A stretch of 51,270 nucleotides of DNA, from contig PERT01000023.1 of the NCBI GenBank assembly GCA_002928955.1, positions 1 through 51,270 of the forward strand, written 5' to 3'. Shown here one piece after another: positions 42,430-51,270 of the stretch; the first letter of the stretch is position 1; the number at the start of each line of letters is the position of its first letter. The translations under genes and the position numbers were made by a program. The notes beneath the pieces are model-generated. The model was not told the DNA's origin. It was given only the letters and a program-made list of their open reading frames with translations, and ran no database searches. The DNA comes from Hyphomicrobium sp. GTDB taxonomy: Bacteria > Pseudomonadota > Alphaproteobacteria > Rhizobiales > Hyphomicrobiaceae.

Positions 42430-43218
42430 ATGAAGCAGTATTCGGTTTGCCGGGAAAGCGGGCAGGCAGTGATGTTGGGGCTCTGCTTCGTTTTCGCTGG
42501 TGGTTGCCTGCCGGCGTTCGCGCAATACCCCGAAGTCGACAGGAACGATCCTGGCATTCAGGAGCCGGAACGAACGACCCCAACGCCACCCCAAGTCCCT
42601 GCGTTCAACCCCGCCGCGGCGCCAACAGGCCCAGCCCCTCCCGTGCCGTCCGCCGCGCAAGCTGCCGAAGTCCAGCTGACCGAGGAGGAGAAGGCCGAAC
42701 GCGAGGGCCGTCGCGCCTGCAAGGCCGCGATATGCGCTGCCTTCCACAATCGCAAGGCTGGAGACGATGTCTCCTGTACAGTGCTCAAGTCGTTCCGCAA
42801 GGAGCAGCTCGACAAGATGCTGTCGAAAGCCAAGGCATCGTGGCCATGGGGGAAGGTCAAGTGCACGGCCGACGTCAAGCTGAAGCGGGACCTGCTGATG
42901 CGCGCACTGATCGCAGACAAGCTCGAGGCGAAAATGGATCCTCATCAGGTCTCGTGCACGATCGATCGCGAGAAGGAAGCCAGCTCCGAAATCAAGTTCG
43001 AGTTTTCACCTGCGGTGACCTTCGAAAAGGGCAAAGCCGTCAAGGCCCAGGCCAACTGGGGCAAGATCGAGGCGCCGAACTTGGTTAAGGGTGCGATGTG
43101 GCCGGCGACCGCAACCGACAATACGTTCAACGTCATCGGCTCGACCCTGATCGAGGACATCAACGATTTCATCGGCAAAAAATGCGATGAAGTAAAAGCT
43201 GATTGGGTTGGAAAGTGA
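42430..43218 (+). CDS. Secreted cysteine-containing protein, conserved hypothetical
   Basis: The 262-aa precursor has a signal peptide (about 1-31, ending PAFAQ). A Pro/Ala-rich linker (about 45-85) precedes a globular domain with six cysteines (RRACKAAICAAFHNRKAGDD, VSCTVLKSFRKEQLDKMLSK, WGKVKCTADVKLKRDLL, HQVSCTIDREKE, FIGKKCDEVK), probably three disulphides in the periplasm. Similar proteins occur in Rhizobiales without assigned function, as far as I recall. ATG 42430 is preceded by GGGAGTG. It is followed after 187 nt by pqqA. Confidence 0.8.
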   Translation: MKQYSVCRESGQAVMLGLCFVFAGGCLPAFAQYPEVDRNDPGIQEPERTTPTPPQVPAFNPAAAPTGPAPPVPSAAQAAEVQLTEEEKAEREGRRACKAAICAAFHNRKAGDDVSCTVLKSFRKEQLDKMLSKAKASWPWGKVKCTADVKLKRDLLMRALIADKLEAKMDPHQVSCTIDREKEASSEIKFEFSPAVTFEKGKAVKAQANWGKIEAPNLVKGAMWPATATDNTFNVIGSTLIEDINDFIGKKCDEVKADWVGK

Positions 43219-43239
43219 CCGGGCGCCGCGAAAGTGAAC

Positions 43240-43281
43240 GTTACGATGTTACGTAAGTACTGTAACTAGATAACGCGTAAC
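43240..43281 (+). promoter_or_regulatory. Cluster of four GTTAC boxes upstream of pqqA
   Basis: GTTACG occurs at 43240-43245 and 43248-43253. The inverse GTAAC occurs at 43262-43266 and CGTAAC at 43276-43281. Two direct plus two inverted half-sites within 42 bp look like a regulator-binding region for pqqA, about 125 nt before its start. Confidence 0.45.
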
Positions 43282-43405
43282 TCTATTCCATCAGCAGCAC
43301 TGATGCTCGATTACGGAAAATTCGATTGGCGCGGTTCTTCGGTACGTACTACAAAACCTTCATCGGGACCCCAAACGGGGCGCGAAACAAACTCAGGAGG
43401 ATACA

Positions 43406-43495
43406 ATGAAGATCTGGAACAAGCCGTCGGTCAAAGAGCAGGGCCTTGGTCTCGAAGTCACGAGCTACCTCCCGGCTGAGATCGACGTGATCTGA
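43406..43495 (+). CDS. pqqA: PQQ precursor peptide PqqA (orphan)
   Basis: The 29-aa peptide starts MKIWNKPSVKEQGLGLEVTS and ends YLPAEIDVI. PqqA is the ribosomal peptide from which pyrroloquinoline quinone is made: PqqE joins Glu and Tyr of the E-x3-Y motif, here E17 and Y21 in EVTSY. The K-W N-terminus and the AEID tail are typical. A strong AGGAGG (43395-43400) lies 5 nt before the ATG, and a terminator follows 35 nt after the stop, so it is a stand-alone transcript. No pqqB, C, D or E gene is in the window. PQQ serves periplasmic methanol and glucose dehydrogenases. Confidence 0.9.
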   Translation: MKIWNKPSVKEQGLGLEVTSYLPAEIDVI

Positions 43496-43530
43496 ATTTG
43501 GCTTGCTCGGTTCTACTGAGCGTGCATGAG

Positions 43531-43561
43531 CGGCAGTCGGCACACGTCGACTGCCGTTTTT
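43531..43561 (+). terminator. Intrinsic terminator of pqqA
   Basis: A perfect 9-bp stem, CGGCAGTCG (43531-43539) with CGACTGCCG (43548-43556), is followed by TTTTT. It is placed between pqqA and the convergent ABC-F gene. Confidence 0.9.
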
Positions 43562-43654
43562 CTGTGTCGGCAGGGCTGGTGTGCCGTCGCGAGCCTCTCC
43601 ACCAACGTCAAACGCTTCACGCAGCGGGTTTGCGCACCCAGCCTTGGCCAAGGC

Positions 43655-45514
43655 TCAACTTTCGGTGGCCAGGCTTTCGCGCAGCATCTCCAGCTCCAGC
43701 CATTGCATTTCGGCGTCTGCGAGTTCGCCGCCAGCCGCAGTCAACCGCACGGTTGCCGCATCGAAGGCAGCGCGGTCGGTCACATAGAGATTGGGCGCTG
43801 CCAACTGGGCATCCAACTTCTTCATTTCCGATTCGAGAGCGGCAATCCGGGCGGGTAGTGTTTCGAGTGCGTGCTTCTCCTTGAACGTCAACTTGCGCTT
43901 GGCCATCGCGCTTGCCGGGGAAGTCACCGTGGCTGCGACATCGGTGCGGGCCAATCCGGGAACTGGTTTCTGGCTGTCCACCGAGGACTTGGCCCGTTTC
44001 GCGCCCAACTCGCCAGCGGCTGGAACATTTCGGCGCTGGGCCAGCATGTCGGTGTAGCCGCCAGCAAATTCGGTCCAGCTTCCGTCGCCATCGGATGCGA
44101 TAACACTGGTGACCACGCGATCGAGGAAATCGCGGTCGTGGCTGACGAGAAGCACGGTCCCTGTGTAGTCGGCGACCAACTCCTGCAGCAGATCCAGCGT
44201 TTCGAGATCGAGATCGTTGGTCGGCTCGTCAAGGACCAAGAGATTCGACGGCTTGGCCAGCGCGCGGGCCAGCATCAAGCGGGCCCGCTCGCCGCCCGAT
44301 AGTACCGACAGCGGTGACCGCGCCTGCTCAGGTTTAAACAAAAAGTCCTTCATGTAGCTGGCGACATGCCGCGCCTTGCCATTCACCATGACTTGATCGC
44401 CGCGGCCACCAGTCAGCGCGTCGGCCACCGTCCAGGACGGATCGAGTTCGTCGCGCTTCTGGTCGAGGACGACCATTTCGAGATTGGTGCCACGACGGAC
44501 TTGGCCACTGTCGGGCGCGAGTTCTCCGGTCAGCAGTTTCAAAATTGTCGTTTTTCCGGCGCCGTTAGGGCCAATGACGCCGACACGATCGCCGCGCAGG
44601 ATGAGCGTCGAGAAGTTCTCGACCACCGGGGCCGAGCCGTAACCTTTGGTAATGCCTTTTAGCTCGGCGACCAGACGACCTGAGGCGCCACCCTCGGTCG
44701 CTGTGAGGGTGACGTTGCCTTCGACGCGGCGATGCTCGCGCCGTTCCGACCGCATCGTCTGCAACTCCCGAACGCGTCGCACATTGCGCTTGCGCCGCGC
44801 CGTGACGCCGCCGTGCATCCATTGGTTTTCGCGTTCGATTCTGCGATCGAGCTTGTGCTGGGCGACTTCCTCCTGCTCGAGAAGCTCATCCCGCCATGCC
44901 TCGAAGTGCTCAAAGCCGCGGTCGATGCGATTGGTGATGCCGCGGTCAAGCCAGATCGTCGCGCGCGACAGGTTTTCAAGCAGCCGGCGGTCATGGCTGA
45001 TGAGCACGATGGCCGAGCGTGTGCGGCCGAGGGTCGCTTCCAGCCACTCGATGGCGCCAAGGTCGAGATGGTTGGTCGGCTCATCGAGCAACAGCACATC
45101 AGGACGCGCAGCCAGCACCCGCGCCAAAGCCATGCGGCGCGATTCGCCGCCAGAGAGATGGGCTGGGTGCTCGTCTCCCTGGAGGCCAAGGCTCTCAAGC
45201 ATACGCCGCGCCGCAAACGGGTCGTCGGCTGGCGACAGTCCCGCTTCGACATACTCGAGCGACGTCTCAAAGCCGCTGACGTCCGGTTCCTGCTGAAGGT
45301 AGCGCACGGACGCGTTGGGATGGGCGAAACGTTCGCCGTGGTCCGGCTCGACGAGGCCGGCGAGGATCTTGAGAAGCGTCGATTTCCCGGAGCCGTTGCG
45401 GCCGACCAGACAGATACGATCACCAGCCTCGACATTGATTTCAGCGCCGGTCAGTAGCGGAGTGCCGCCGAAGGTCAGGTGAATGTCGCGAAGTGCAAGG
45501 AGCGGCGGAGCCAT
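43655..45514 (-). CDS. uup: ABC-F family ATPase, Uup type
   Basis: The 619-aa soluble protein has two ABC domains. Domain 1 has Walker A GRNGSGKST, signature LSGGESRRMALARVLA and Walker B LLLDEPTNHLDL. Domain 2 has GPNGAGKTTILKLL, LSGGERARLMLARALA and LVLDEPTNDLDLETLD. The linker helices between them (P-site tRNA-interaction motif) are basic, with RRKRNVRRVRELQTMRSERR. A C-terminal coiled coil (about 530-615) is diagnostic of Uup. Family members act on ribosomes or branched DNA intermediates. The promoter would lie in the 323-bp gap 45515-45837. Confidence 0.93.
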   Translation of the reverse strand: MAPPLLALRDIHLTFGGTPLLTGAEINVEAGDRICLVGRNGSGKSTLLKILAGLVEPDHGERFAHPNASVRYLQQEPDVSGFETSLEYVEAGLSPADDPFAARRMLESLGLQGDEHPAHLSGGESRRMALARVLAARPDVLLLDEPTNHLDLGAIEWLEATLGRTRSAIVLISHDRRLLENLSRATIWLDRGITNRIDRGFEHFEAWRDELLEQEEVAQHKLDRRIERENQWMHGGVTARRKRNVRRVRELQTMRSERREHRRVEGNVTLTATEGGASGRLVAELKGITKGYGSAPVVENFSTLILRGDRVGVIGPNGAGKTTILKLLTGELAPDSGQVRRGTNLEMVVLDQKRDELDPSWTVADALTGGRGDQVMVNGKARHVASYMKDFLFKPEQARSPLSVLSGGERARLMLARALAKPSNLLVLDEPTNDLDLETLDLLQELVADYTGTVLLVSHDRDFLDRVVTSVIASDGDGSWTEFAGGYTDMLAQRRNVPAAGELGAKRAKSSVDSQKPVPGLARTDVAATVTSPASAMAKRKLTFKEKHALETLPARIAALESEMKKLDAQLAAPNLYVTDRAAFDAATVRLTAAGGELADAEMQWLELEMLRESLATES

Positions 45515-45837
45515 ATCGTATCTATCACGCCCGATGCGGGTCCCAATGGTCCAAGGTCAAAGTTTCGAGTTCGTTGCGAGAGCGCGTACGGTCGAGATGA
45601 ACAGACGTTACGGCTGCCGCGCGATCCCAACTCCAGTTTAAGATTGTGAATCTTTCACGATCTCGATGAAATCCAGGATACGTCCATTTTGACCGGTCAG
45701 GCTTCAGCAGACTTGCGCGAGCCGTCCAACCGCCTAGCCGTCCTCGTCAAGTCGTTTGCGGCGGCAAGGGCGGTTTTTTTCCGGCAACGAGATGACCCGG
45801 CGCAAGCGCCGCGTCGCCAAGGCGCGGGAGTGAAATT
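45515..45837. other. 323-bp gap between uup and tRNA-Ala
   Basis: No gene is seen. On the plus strand AACCGCC ... GGCGGTT followed by a T7 run (about 45727-45780) could act as a terminator, though no plus-strand gene precedes it. A small CGGCGC-AA-GCGCCG hairpin near 45799-45812 lies just downstream of the tRNA on the minus strand and may mark its 3' processing or termination region. Confidence 0.35.
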
Positions 45838-45913
<76 letters not shown>

Positions 45914-46130
45914 GTGTCTGTGGGATTGACCGGCGCGCCGAAGCGCCCTTTCCAAGACGGCAGTGATTAGGCGCTTCACGTAAAAACTTCAAGCGGCTTG
46001 TTCGTCGCGGTCGGGGCTATCCAGTATTCGATCGAGGTTTGCCGACATTCGATCCAGATATAGATAGACGCGGATCGGGTCATGCTCCGGATCCGGAGTT
46101 GGCTCCCCGATGCCCCGGGGGCTGCGACCG

Positions 46131-46514
46131 TCAGGCCTCTTCTTCGCCTTCCTCGACGCCGCCGACAATAGTGGTCACATCACCGCCGTCTTCTTCCTCT
46201 TCGAGGAAGGTTTCATCCTCTGTGCCGGCCACGGGTTCCTCGGCCTCGATATCGGCCAGCGCCTCCTCGCCTTCGACGGCCGGAAGTTCGGTGGCTTCCG
46301 CCGGATCCGCGGCGAGCTCGGCCTTTTTGGCTTTACGAAGCGCGCGGGCTTCGGCTTCAGCTGCGGCCGCGGCTGCGGCAGGATTGGACGCAATTTCGTA
46401 AATCGAGCCGCAGATCGGGCAGGTGATGGGATCGCGGTTCAAATCGTAAAAGCGCGAGCCGCACTCGTCGCTCTGGCAGGTGCGTTTGGTGCCGCGTGCG
46501 GCTTTGGTGGCCAT
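46131..46514 (-). CDS. TIGR02300 family protein (FYDLN acidic domain)
   Basis: The 127-aa protein has a treble-cysteine N-terminal ribbon: GTKRTCQSDECGSRFYDLNR then ITCPICGSIYE, a likely zinc site. An Ala-rich helix (about 50-75) and a strongly acidic C-terminal tail (TFLEEEEDGGD) follow. The FYDLN signature names the family. It is found beside aroA in many alphaproteobacteria and its function is unknown. ATG 46514 (MATKAARGTKRTC) fits the family start. It is divergent from aroA across 280 bp that must hold both promoters. Confidence 0.93.
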   Translation of the reverse strand: MATKAARGTKRTCQSDECGSRFYDLNRDPITCPICGSIYEIASNPAAAAAAAEAEARALRKAKKAELAADPAEATELPAVEGEEALADIEAEEPVAGTEDETFLEEEEDGGDVTTIVGGVEEGEEEA

Positions 46515-46539
46515 GGATCGACCTTCAGCGGTTGAATGA

Positions 46540-48123
<1,584 letters not shown>

Positions 48124-48151
48124 TGCCAGGTGGATGGGCAGGGCGCGACCC

Positions 48152-48808
48152 ATGATCATTGCCATCGACGGGCCGGCGGCGTCGGGGAAGGGGACGCTCG
48201 CGAAGCGGATTGCCGATCATTTCGGCTTCCATTGCCTCGACACGGGACTGCTTTACCGGGCGGTCGCGCGGGACGTCGTCAGGGCCGGGTTCCGTGGCGA
48301 CGACACCTGGGCGGCGGTCGCCTACGCCCGTGGCCTCGATCCGGCGACCCTTGATGATCAAGCCTTGCGCGGAGCGGCCGCGGGTGACGCGGCCTCGGTG
48401 GTGGCTAAGATCCCCGAGGTTCGGCGCGCCCTCCTTGCCTACCAGCGGGCGTTTTCGCGGCGTGAGCCCGGCGCCGTGCTCGACGGGCGCGATATCGGCA
48501 CAGTGGTTTGTCCGGATGCCGACGCCAAAATCTTCGTTACGGCAACGCCGGAGATTCGCGCTGAACGACGTTTTTTAGAGCTCAAGTCGCGCGGTGACGC
48601 GTCACCCTATGACAAAGTCCTTGCCATGATCCGGGAGCGTGACGCGCGCGACTCCGGCCGCGCCGATGCCCCCATGAAGCCGGCCGACGATGCCATCTTG
48701 CTCGATACCACCGAGTTGGATATAGAGACGGCATTCGACGCCGCTGTCGGATTGATCTTGAGGAAGATCGGCCATAGGGGTGCGCTCCAGACCGGTAAGA
48801 CCGGCTAG
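48152..48808 (+). CDS. cmk: Cytidylate kinase
   Basis: Cmk phosphorylates CMP and dCMP with ATP. The 218-aa P-loop protein begins MIIAIDGPAASGKGTLAKRI (Walker A). HCLDTGLLYRAVA is the substrate-binding stretch, GAVLDGRDIGTVVCPDADAK follows, and RRFLELKSRGDASPY carries LID arginines. ATG 48152 is preferred; ATG 48134 would add six residues and neither has a strong ribosome-binding site. It lies 28 nt after aroA and 217 nt before rpsA. Confidence 0.96.
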   Translation: MIIAIDGPAASGKGTLAKRIADHFGFHCLDTGLLYRAVARDVVRAGFRGDDTWAAVAYARGLDPATLDDQALRGAAAGDAASVVAKIPEVRRALLAYQRAFSRREPGAVLDGRDIGTVVCPDADAKIFVTATPEIRAERRFLELKSRGDASPYDKVLAMIRERDARDSGRADAPMKPADDAILLDTTELDIETAFDAAVGLILRKIGHRGALQTGKTG

Positions 48809-49025
48809 GCACGCGCTCCAAATCGCGTTGGCAGGGCTTGAGCCCATCACAGCGGACGAGATCCAATCGATATTCGACGCGGCCGGTTCGGTCCCGACGC
48901 CCTGTGCGTGTGGAGCGTCCGGCTGTCGGACTGACTTTCACTGCACGTCCAAACCAATATCCAGACTGAACGCCTCGCCCGCGTGCGTCGCAGGGCGCCG
49001 AACCCATCGCTTAAAAGGAGCTTGA

Positions 49026-50741
49026 ATGACTGCTCAAACCGGCCACGAGATGAACCCGACCCGCGACGATTTTGCGGCCATGCTCGCGGAGAGCCTCGCC
49101 AAAGACGACTTGTTCGAAGGCCAGGTGGTCAAGGGCAAGGTCGTCGGTATCGAGAAAGACCTTGCCGTCATCGACGTCGGTCTCAAAATGGAAGGCCGCG
49201 TGGCGTTGAAGGAGTTCGGCATCGGCGGCAAACCGGGCGAACTCAAGGTCGGCGACATGGTCGAAGTCTATCTTGAGCGCGTCGAGAACGCGCTGGGCGA
49301 GGCCGTGCTGAGCCGCGAAAAAGCCAAGCGTGAAGAAAGCTGGACCCGCCTTGAGAAGCAGTTCGAAAAGACTGAAAAGGTCACGGGCGTCATCTTCAAC
49401 AAGGTCAAGGGCGGCTTCACTGTCGATCTCGATGGCGCCGTCGCATTCTTGCCTGGCTCGCAGGTGGACATCCGGCCGGTCCGCGATATCGGCCCCCTGA
49501 TGCACCAATCGATGGCGTTCCAAATCCTCAAGATGGATCGCCGGCGCGGCAATATCGTCGTATCCCGGCGTTCGGTACTGGAGGAGAGTCGCGCCGAACA
49601 GCGCACCGAGATCGTTGCCAAGCTTGGTGAGGGTCAGGTCATCGACGGCCTCGTCAAGAACATCACCGATTACGGTGCATTTATCGATCTTGGCGGGATC
49701 GACGGTCTGCTGCATGTCACCGACATGGCCTGGCGCCGTGTCAATCATCCGTCCGAGATTCTCAATGTCGGCGATACGGTGAAGGTGCAGATCATCCGGA
49801 TCAACCCTGATACACAACGCATTTCGCTCGGCATGAAGCAGCTTTTGTCCGACCCGTGGCAGGCGATTGAGGCCAAGTATCCTGTCGGCTCGCGGTTCAA
49901 GGGCAACGTCACGAACATCGCCGACTACGGTGCGTTCGTGGAACTCGAGCCGGGCGTCGAAGGACTAATCCACGTTTCCGAAATGAGCTGGACCAAGAAG
50001 AACATCCACCCCGGCAAGATCGTTTCGACGAGCCAGCACGTGGAGATCCAGATCCTCGAGGTCGATCCGAACAAACGCCGCATTTCGCTCGGGCTCAAGC
50101 AAACCCAGGATAATCCCTGGGACGGCTTCCTGAGCGCCCACCCCAAGGGCACGGTGGTCGAGGGCCCGATCCGCAACATCACCGAGTTCGGCCTGTTCAT
50201 CGGCCTCGACGGTGGGGTCGACGGAATGGTGCATCTCTCGGATCTCGATTGGAACAAAGCCGGCGACGAGGCGATCAAAGATTACAAGAAGGGTGACACG
50301 GTCAAAGCCGTGGTGCTCGACGTCGACAGCAGCAAGGAGCGCATTTCGCTCGGCATCAAGCAAGCCGGAGGCGATCCTGCCGACACGCTCGGACGCTTCA
50401 AGAAGGGCGATCAGGTCACCTGCCAGGTGATCGTGGTTCAGGACGGGGGCATCGAAGTGAAGCTTGCCGACACCGACCTGACGAGCTTCATCAAGCGCGC
50501 CGACCTGTCGCGCGACCGTTCCGAGCAGCGACCTGAGCGCTTCAATGTCGGCGATAAGGTCGACGCCGCCGTACTCAGTGTCGACAAGGCCGCCCGTCGT
50601 ATCGCGCTCTCGATCAAGTCGCTTGAGCTTGCCGAAGAAAAGGAAGCCGTGGCCCAGTTCGGCTCGTCGGCATCGGGTGCGTCGCTCGGTGACATCTTCA
50701 AGGCCGCGGCCATGAAGAAAAAGACCGACGACAAGGAGTAG
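49026..50741 (+). CDS. rpsA: 30S ribosomal protein S1
   Basis: S1 binds mRNA and brings it to the 30S subunit. The 571-aa protein has six S1 (OB-fold) repeats: about 32-98 (GQVVKGKVVGIEKDLAVIDV), 115-180, 198-266 (GLVKNITDYGAFIDLGGID), 283-353 (GNVTNIADYGAFVELEPG), 370-440 (GPIRNITEFGLFIGLDGG) and 457-525. A Lys-rich tail ends it. AAAGGAG lies 5 nt before ATG 49026. It is the last gene of the aroA-cmk-rpsA run and ends at a strong terminator. Confidence 0.98.
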   Translation: MTAQTGHEMNPTRDDFAAMLAESLAKDDLFEGQVVKGKVVGIEKDLAVIDVGLKMEGRVALKEFGIGGKPGELKVGDMVEVYLERVENALGEAVLSREKAKREESWTRLEKQFEKTEKVTGVIFNKVKGGFTVDLDGAVAFLPGSQVDIRPVRDIGPLMHQSMAFQILKMDRRRGNIVVSRRSVLEESRAEQRTEIVAKLGEGQVIDGLVKNITDYGAFIDLGGIDGLLHVTDMAWRRVNHPSEILNVGDTVKVQIIRINPDTQRISLGMKQLLSDPWQAIEAKYPVGSRFKGNVTNIADYGAFVELEPGVEGLIHVSEMSWTKKNIHPGKIVSTSQHVEIQILEVDPNKRRISLGLKQTQDNPWDGFLSAHPKGTVVEGPIRNITEFGLFIGLDGGVDGMVHLSDLDWNKAGDEAIKDYKKGDTVKAVVLDVDSSKERISLGIKQAGGDPADTLGRFKKGDQVTCQVIVVQDGGIEVKLADTDLTSFIKRADLSRDRSEQRPERFNVGDKVDAAVLSVDKAARRIALSIKSLELAEEKEAVAQFGSSASGASLGDIFKAAAMKKKTDDKE

Positions 50742-50779
50742 GCGCACGCTACTTGTTGGAATGCGGAGACAACGGGAGA

Positions 50780-50808
50780 AGCGTGCGGGGCGGGCCCCGC
50801 GCGCTTTT
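50780..50808 (+). terminator. Intrinsic terminator of rpsA
   Basis: AGCGTGCGGGGC (50780-50791) pairs with GCCCCGCGCGCT (50794-50805) with one G-T wobble; TTTT follows, then GCCTTTTT. It lies 39 nt after the rpsA stop. Confidence 0.85.
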
Positions 50809-50949
50809 GCCTTTTTGGCGGAACGTACCCCGGCGGATTGCTGCAGAGAGCCTTTAACCAAGCTCGGGAGAACGTCGCGCCACCTTTGAATGCGGCTCGA
50901 TCCTTGCCTAGTTTTACAGATGTGAAAGTAATCGCTAACCCTGAGCCCT

Positions 50950-50971
50950 AGTGTTCCGGCGCCGGCATTTG
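50950..50971 (+). repeat. Partial compound palindrome, type C
   Basis: Bases GTGTTCCGGCGCCG then GCATTTG repeat the plus-strand left half of the type C element at 88-109 with one or two changes. The matching right half is absent, so this is a truncated copy. It stands just before type A copy 3. Confidence 0.65.
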
Positions 50972-50992
50972 ATTCACATTGCAACGCGCTCT

Positions 50993-51068
50993 AGTGGGGC
51001 GTCGCGCCTTAATTGACTGGTGGGTGGGGCATCGTGCGCGTCAATTAAGGCGCGTTGAACGCCACACT
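50993..51068 (-). repeat. Compound palindrome, type A, copy 3
   Basis: This is the inverse orientation of copies 1 and 2. Outer arms 50993-51002 and 51059-51068 pair with one mismatch. Inner arms contain CGCGCCTTAATTGAC and its complement. The unpaired tetranucleotide is TTGA at 51055-51058 (TCAA on the minus strand). The linker after it is diverged (AAACCATTG). Confidence 0.88.
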
Positions 51069-51085
51069 AAACCATTGTTTTTGCT

Positions 51086-51157
51086 GGTGGTCTTTATGTC
51101 TCGCCTAAATCGTCAGCGGTTGCCGCCAGTCCAGCGATTTAGGCGAGACAGACCACT
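51086..51157 (+). repeat. Compound palindrome, type B, copy 2
   Basis: Outer arms GGTGGTCT (51086-51093) and AGACCACT (51150-51157) pair with one wobble. TTAT at 51094-51097 is unpaired. Inner arms GTCTCGCCTAAATCG (51098-51112) and 51135-51149 pair perfectly over 15 nt. Compared with copy B1, both sides of the stem changed together. Confidence 0.9.
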
Positions 51158-51233
51158 AGTGGGGCGTCGCGCCTTAATTGACTGGTGGGTGGGGCATCGT
51201 GCGCGTCAATTAAGGCGCGATGAACGCCCCACT
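51158..51233 (-). repeat. Compound palindrome, type A, copy 4
   Basis: It directly abuts type B copy 2. Outer arms 51158-51167 and 51224-51233 and the 15-nt inner arms pair perfectly. ATGA at 51220-51223 (TCAT on the minus strand) is unpaired. The linker AACCCAATGAT follows, the reverse of that before copies 1 and 2. Confidence 0.9.
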
Positions 51234-51250
51234 AACCCAATGATATAGCT

Positions 51251-51270
51251 AGTGGCCTTCATGTCGGGCC
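51251..51270 (+). repeat. Compound palindrome, type B, copy 3, cut by window end
   Basis: AGTGGCCT, unpaired TCAT, then GTCGGGCC equals the reverse complement of the right half of copy B1 (29688-29707). The other half lies outside the window. Confidence 0.75.

Noticed and set aside
42430-43495. Secreted Cys-rich protein and pqqA as a PQQ biosynthesis operon
   Set aside because: The secreted protein resembles no Pqq enzyme, and a 187-nt gap with boxes and a separate terminator indicates independent units.
50950-51270. Palindrome cluster as a CRISPR array
   Set aside because: The repeats are long, self-complementary and mostly directly abutting, with no unique spacers of uniform length and no cas genes.

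Overview
The window looks like chromosomal DNA of a GC-rich alphaproteobacterium of the order Hyphomicrobiales (Rhizobiales). Support comes from gene order and lineage-typical families: lptB-rpoN-ptsN, infC-rpmI-rplT-pheS-pheT, a FYDLN acidic protein (TIGR02300) divergent from aroA-cmk-rpsA, an Hsp20/DUF1150 pair, class II AroA, and rhizobial-type IF3 and Hsp20 proteins. A genus cannot be given; an orphan pqqA would fit a hyphomicrobial or methylotroph-like relative, but that is inference. No phage, plasmid, CRISPR or intact insertion sequence is seen.

Layout. 1-252: three stacked palindromic repeats. 281-9656: PRC-barrel protein, gyrA, small hypothetical, LysE exporter, Crp/Fnr remnant, a tight operon coaD / alkyltransferase-like protein / enolase-derived pseudoenzyme, two cyclophilins and a DUF423 protein. 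9662-10120: decayed DUF2314 gene. 10253-15415: 27-aa basic protein, queA, SnoaL-like protein, tgt, histidine-rich membrane hydroxylase, type II NADH dehydrogenase. 15579-21361 (minus): infC, rpmI, rplT, pheS, a membrane protein, pheT. 21578-24157 (minus): glycosyltransferase and membrane genes. 24217-29516: hydrolase, TolA-like coiled-coil protein, SDR protein, queG, GST. 29636-29800: palindromes. 29861-37606: uppP, ptsN, rpoN, lptB, a fused lptC-lptA-lptA gene, rnd, tRNA-Leu(CAG). 37750-41032: NDUFA9-like protein and a glycosyltransferase patch. 41149-43561: DUF1150, Hsp20, a secreted Cys-rich protein and an orphan pqqA with its own terminator. 43655-50808: Uup-type ABC-F protein, tRNA-Ala(GGC), TIGR02300 protein, aroA, cmk, rpsA. 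50950-51270: a cluster of palindromes.

Themes. Queuosine: queA, tgt and queG are all present, but the Tgt has lost three of four zinc ligands. Envelope: lptB plus a single-chain LptC-LptA-LptA protein, uppP and several glycosyltransferases. Regulation: rpoN and ptsN are adjacent but no hpf lies between them. Cofactors: CoA (coaD) and a PQQ precursor peptide gene without the rest of the pathway.

The most interesting features are (1) a superfamily of compound palindromes sharing one architecture, with an unpaired T(C/T)NT tetranucleotide between outer and inner arms, (2) the enolase homologue with its active site erased, overlapping the alkyltransferase-like gene, (3) the LptC-LptA-LptA fusion, (4) the zinc-ligand-poor Tgt, and (5) the orphan pqqA preceded by GTTAC boxes. 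All calls were made by reading the sequence; no database search was run.
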